This document shows positions 59,400 to 64,000 of a stretch of 64,000 nucleotides of DNA, one piece after another. Made by a program: the position numbers and the translations under genes. The notes under the pieces are model-generated. The model saw nothing but the letters and a program-made list of their open reading frames with translations, was not told the origin of the DNA and ran no database searches. Source of the stretch: Macrolepiota albuminosa (Eukaryota; Basidiomycota; Agaricomycetes; Agaricales; Agaricaceae). The stretch spans positions 62,001 to 126,000 of the forward strand of contig JAMWFC010000077.1 of assembly GCA_027475525.1 (NCBI GenBank), in the 5' to 3' direction. Every line of letters begins with the position of its first letter. Positions within the stretch are counted from its first letter, which is position 1.

Positions 59400-61094
59400 C
59401 CTTCTGAGTCATCTAAAATTACTCTGTATAGTAGGCTCACTAGTTGATCTACCTCACTGAATGAGCCTAGAAAAGCTAATGATGAGATCAGAACTAGCAA
59501 TACAAAGCAGGAGACATACAAAAACCTGCTAATTCTGAATAAGCAGTTATTGAATGACTTGAAAGCCACATTGAGGTCTTCAGGAATCATCAACACTACC
59601 AACCAATTTGGGGTACCACCTGTGGCCTAACAAGACACTATCAACAGTTATATCACCCTCATTGATGACATCAAAAAAAGCAAAGGCACAGCATACACAA
59701 GCCCAATGCTATGAAGGCCAGGAAAGTGACTTCAAACCAAGTCATAAAAGCCCAATAAGAGACCATAAATACAGATCATTTGTCATATAATAGCTTGAAA
59801 AACAGAATTACCCTCAAAGATTTGGAAATGAATCCTCACTTTGACAGCAAGATGAGAACAGATCCTTGTCTCCTTATTTAGTTGACAAGATCACTAATAA
59901 ACAAATCCAAACTATAGAGCAATATGCAACCAAAGACTGCACACAAAGAGCAGTTAGCAATAGTGACAGTAAGCAACAGGATTCTGAGTCCAACAAAGAT
60001 GATGAATTTTTCTCAAAACAAAAAAAAATTGACAAAAGCAAACTACCATGGTTTGAGCAGGCAGAAGAAGCTGGCTAGAAAGCATAGAGACTCTGGATGC
60101 AGCTGAAATTGAGAATTGCTCCAACAATACATGCTTATTTCTAGAAAAGTCAAAAGAAGCATTTTTATCTCCCAAACTGCCTCATCAAATTTGTTCTCAG
60201 AAGAGAGGCAGTCTGTTTCAATGCAATCTATAGCTCCACCAGACATCTGAGAGCTCTTTGAAAGAATAGAGGTCATCTTGAACAGTGTGAAATCATCTTT
60301 GGAGTCAGTGCTCCTATTAAAAAGATGCAAACTAGTAAACAATGGCTGGTTGCTGCAAACATATATGCCAAGGTACTTTGCTTTGCCTTTCCAGACAGAG
60401 ACTTATGAATTTCAAGCCCATGTCAGCCAAATACTTAATTTCTTTGCTGCAAAACATGAAAGTGCTTACCTCAAAGTTATTGCCTATGACAAAGCCATTA
60501 GAATGAGAGTCAGATGTGGAACAAGAATACTTTTTACTGACCAGCATGAATCTGTTCATCTCTGAGATTCCACACTTAACGTTGATGGAATTAATTATAG
60601 AAATTGGAAACCTATTGAATTCATAGCAAATCAAAGTAGGTCTGAAACCATGAGTCCCATAAGTAAAGCAACTCCTTGCTGGTAATGGAATAGTCTTCAG
60701 AGATGTCCTTTCAACTTAAGGGCTTGCTACTGCAGTTACCAGTGCAAAAACTGCAATGTAGCATACTTCAGATATGAGGGCACAGAGACAAGAAAGAATA
60801 AAAATGATTAAAGAAAGCAAACCAAAATATCTCTCCTTTTATTAATATAGAAATGATTCAGCTGTGGATCTATTTCTAACCACTGCTGCCTGGTCAGATA
60901 CTGCCAAGCCATTACTCTTTCTCTCCAAAAATAAGAGTAGTAATCTGAAATCAATACAAATACTTAAAAATTACCCTGAGCTGTTTGAAATTGTAACTCC
61001 TATCAATGTTGATCTTTTTGAAGAATTATTAGAGACTTACTCAAATCAGATCTTTGTATGGTCAATCATCTGGAGTTTGAAAAAAGGGTTTTAG
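59400..61094 (+). pseudogene. ORF1 fragment of a second Ngaro-like copy (inverted)
   Basis: Pieces match ORF1 of the 52.0-57.7 kb element in order: SKQKKIDKSKLPWFEQAEE (60010-60070) against KTKKHKVKERDLPWYAEE; a middle part (60278-60565, YLKVIAYDKAIRMRVRCGTRILFTDQHESVHL); and a C-terminal KNYPELFEIVTPINVDLFEEL (60970-61030) against QKHPELFKIITPIKVDV. Many stops. No RT, recombinase or terminal repeats were seen around it, so it is a 5' fragment. Confidence 0.7.
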
Positions 61095-62047
61095 CCCTTT
61101 ATAGACACTCATCTGAAAACTTACCTCTTTATCTGTAATATGTGTAGAGTAAAACACAGTTTTAGTCTACAAGATACAGTAAGTAAATATCTCAAGTAGT
61201 AATAAGTAAAAAGGTATACTCACTTTCAGTCACTCTAAATTGGATGTTTGACTAAGGGTAAAGTATTTCCATGTCCAAAATAAGTAACAAAAAAGAACAA
61301 AGACCAGCAAATATTGGTGTAGCTTATGGTGCATTGTCTAAATATAGCAATACCTCTGATAATGCCAGAATGTTATGGCTGTAGTGAGTTATTTAGCTCA
61401 ACAATATGTTGTCCAGTTCTCTGCAAGACAGTGCTAAGGCAAACTTTTTGAAAGCTCAACACAATATTGAGATTTAAAAAAATAAATTTTCTCACTCATT
61501 CAGAATGGTTTTCTATCTGTATATGACTAGTTCACCTATATATGCTGTTTCAGCCAGCAATGAGAGTCATGTAAGAAAGAATAAGTAATTTTTATTGTTG
61601 AGAAAGAGACTTACATGACATTGATGATATATTCAAACAAACTTCTGTTTATGGCACTGCCACTTGATTTTCTTCTGGCACAGCCACACTTACACAATCA
61701 GTATTTGATAATCTTTGTTTTTTTTCTCTTTGGTATATTTTTCTTATGAACAAACAAAACCCCTTAGTTAACCACATTACAGAGTGAGATTAAGGGTGAG
61801 CTAAATATTCATTTACGTACATCTGTACAATTTACTTACAGATTGCTGTAGACTAAAACTATTGTTTTACTCTACAGGTAATATATATTCAGTCAACCAC
61901 ATCACAAAGTGAGACTGAGGACTAAAACTATTGTTTTACTCTACAGGTTATAGGCCCCATTAGCTCTCCCACTTCATTGAGCCTTTGCTCTGATACAAGA
62001 CTCCCACATCTCTCACATACATACTCCATACACATATCCAATGCAAC
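61095..62047. other. AT-rich spacer with a 69-bp direct repeat
   Basis: The 28-mer actaaaactattgttttact(ctacaggt) occurs at 61852 and 61921. The stretch just before 62048 is the expected place of a copia 5' LTR and leader, but no TG...CA pair was identified. Confidence 0.45.
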
Positions 62048-63960
62048 ATGACCTCCACAAACTCATCAAATCTGCCAAATTTCTCCAAGAAGGTGCACTT
62101 TGACAGAACAAACTATAACACCTTCAAAACTCAAGTCATGATCGCAGCCAGGGTGCATGGTGCTCACAGCTATCTGGATGGAACAATAGCAAAACTGACA
62201 CCTCCCACAAGAGACCAAAAAATACCAGAAATTAAAGGCACTGAGTGGTTATTGAAAACCCCATCCCTGGAGGAATGAAAAGAGAGGGATGCTTGGGCAC
62301 TGAGTTTAATTATATACAATGCTAAAAACCCAGTCAGACTGGGAATCAAGATGGATGGCACAGCAGCGGAAGCCTGGACATCCCTTACTGAAAACTTCAG
62401 AGTCTTCTTGGAGATTGTGGCCATGGACGCAAAAAAGTGCCTGCAAGCCATGAAATTTTCTGACAGGATGGATTTCCTTAAGCACGTGGAAGACATGCAA
62501 GAAAAATAAAAACAGGCTACCAAAAAAAGTGCAAGCATATCTGATACAATATTCCAAATCATCTTGATGACATTCTTTCCAGAGTCATAGAACACAGTAG
62601 TCACAGGACTGTATACAATGAAAACAACAAAAGAAGTAGTGGCTGTGCTTACTATTTATTGGGACCAGCTAGTTCTTCAAAAACAAAAGGCTGGCATCTC
62701 TACCACAGCCCTGCAGGCACAGACTAACCAAGTAAAACCAAAATTGGTCTGCGTCAATCTAAACTGTTGACGATCTGGTCATGTAATTAAAAATTGCTAT
62801 TAGAAGGGTGGAGGAAAAAAAGGGCCAGTTCCCACTAAACTTCAGGAACAGGTCAAAACAAACCAAATCTACCACCACTGAGACACAGTCTATATTGCTG
62901 GCCATGAACACAGCAGCTGCAGCTAACCAACTGTCAGGTTCCGCTGAGTCGGGGGCTTTCTGGGAAAGCAATGCCCTTACAATGTGGACTTGATCTACGG
63001 ATACTCGGGTGTCTGGAACTCCAGGACTGGGACTCTGAGGTTCAAGACGTGGATAGGGGTGATCCTGGGAGAGGGAACTTGGTCCAGGAGTTTTGGGTTT
63101 CGAGTAGCTGAGGGTAGGGTGGGGGTCGAGTCATGAACTGGGGGTTCTAAGACGAGACTGGGTTAACAAATTAAAAGTCGCGAAGTGTGTACCAAGCTTA
63201 GAGCACACGGTTATTCAAGCGTGCCAGTCAGTGCATACCAGTCAAGCAGAGGGCACGCAACAATTCAAGTTATTATCAAGACTAGCAAATACAATGGGGG
63301 ACTATGCTATAAGTACTACGGAGCCAGGTCTCGGGGTTCTGGGGTGTCTGGGATAAGTCCTGGGAGGCATTGAGTAGCAGACAGTGACTGAATACCTGGA
63401 TCGCGCATGGAGTGCGCAATCAATTGGCGTGGAGGGAGCTGTGATGCGTGATGCATGATGGCCAGAAGTGAGCCACATGATCCAATTGTTGATGATGGCT
63501 GGTCCTGGGGTCCATGAAGCAGGGTCCCCGGGGGTGCTGGCTGATAGCAGTCTTTGATGTGTGTGATAGCGGCGTTGGTAGCTGTGGGGGCGGGGTGTGC
63601 TGTGGGTTGACAAAGGAGGCTCTCGGATGGGGCTCTGGGGATGCCTCTGGGGAGTTCCGGAGGGGAGGGGTCGTGACACCAACAGCTAGAAGTACTCCAA
63701 GCAACATACGCACTGTCAGCTATAGTACATAAGCAGGAGAGTGAGCTCACAATGATCAAATGGATGGAAGCAAATACTACAAGGATGCCAGAAATCCTGA
63801 CTTATGCAGACTCCAGCACCACCAATCACTTTTTTGTAAACCAAGAAGTATTCTCAGACTACAAAGAACTACCCACCTCAATTGAGGAACATGCAGCACC
63901 CACCCTGATTGAGGGACATGCAGCACCCAAAGGAGCTATGTTCTACATAGTGGGATGAGG
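62048..63960 (+). pseudogene. Ty1/copia gag and protease start, truncated by window
   Basis: Gag of copia type (UBN2-like). MTSTNSSNLPNFSKKVHFDRTNY at 62048; an in-frame TGA after PSLEE (62276-62278, Trp expected) and TAA after MQEK; conserved DAWALSLIIYNAKNPVRLGIKMDGTAAEAWTSL between. A zinc knuckle with a stop in it reads CVNLNC-x-RSGHVIKNCY (about 62750-62800). After a GC-rich insert, the protease start reads EILTYADSSTTNHFFVNQEVFSDYKEL (63790-63870), where the active-site D-S/T-G reads DSS. Integrase and RT would lie beyond 64000. Confidence 0.8.
62990..63690 (-). mobile_element. GC-rich insert in copia gag-pol, solo-LTR-like
   Basis: About 700 bp of GC-rich sequence between AT-rich, mutated copia coding parts. 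Its minus-strand start TGTCACGACCCCTCCCC (63678) matches the start style of the insert at 54727. The opposite edge is near 62995 (ctacggatactcggg). Target duplications were not confirmed. Confidence 0.5.
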
Positions 63961-64000
63961 TACCGTCAGGTGAATCTGCTGAATGGAGCATGGGTTATCT

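Noticed and set aside
1..64000. tRNA or rRNA genes
   Set aside because: No stretch with A- and B-box spacing plus a foldable cloverleaf, and no rRNA-like sequence, was noticed on either strand; a tRNA scan would be decisive.

Overview
The window reads as a piece of an agaricomycete (mushroom-forming basidiomycete) genome. Genes are split by many introns of about 45-55 bp. The left 9 kb holds conserved nuclear genes: MRE11, a Cys-Gly dipeptidase of the DUG1 family, a SUZ-domain protein and a ZZ-finger protein. The rest is a graveyard of transposable elements of kinds common in Agaricomycetes: chromoviral Ty3/gypsy, Ty1/copia, Tc1-like, Helitron, and a tyrosine-recombinase retrotransposon. Taxon below class is not resolvable from sequence alone.

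Layout. 1-9.3 kb: four host genes, three on the minus strand and the SUZ gene diverging from the dipeptidase gene. 9.3-13.9 kb: no convincing gene; minisatellites, a higher-order tandem array and short coding scraps. 13.9-16.4 and 33.5-35.5 kb: two halves of what looks like one decayed JmjC-like gene, split by 17 kb of Ty3/gypsy sequence (16.5-33.5 kb). That block has three partial copies of one element in inverted arrangement. The element carries a large extra coding region between pol and the 3' LTR. 35.66-37.27 kb: a Tc1-like element with about 218-bp terminal inverted repeats. 37.4-45.7 kb: a Helitron whose Rep, Pif1 helicase and a C-terminal ubiquitin-peptidase-like region form one long reading frame, killed by nine nonsense codons and one frameshift. 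46.0-50.6 kb: two unrecognised intron-containing genes lying between minisatellites shared with the Helitron ends. 51.3-52.0 kb: a large inverted repeat. 52.0-57.75 kb: a tyrosine-recombinase retrotransposon with split direct repeats in the order A1-internal-B1-A2-B2, as in Ngaro-type elements. 57.9-64 kb: AT-rich relics, including a heavily C-to-T mutated Helitron fragment, an inverted piece of the Ngaro-like element, and a copia gag cut off by the window edge.

Two themes matter for a user. First, nearly every stop inside the elements is a TGA or TAG where the family has Arg, Gln or Trp. This is the pattern left by cytosine deamination (RIP-like mutation). Second, twelve places carry a perfect-looking tandem duplication with a period of exactly 77 bp. 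In four reading frames, removing one copy restores the frame. These look like unresolved 77-mer overlaps of a short-read assembly, so the order and orientation of repeats near them, especially the gypsy palindrome, should be treated as provisional.

All calls were made by reading the sequence and given translations; no database search was run.
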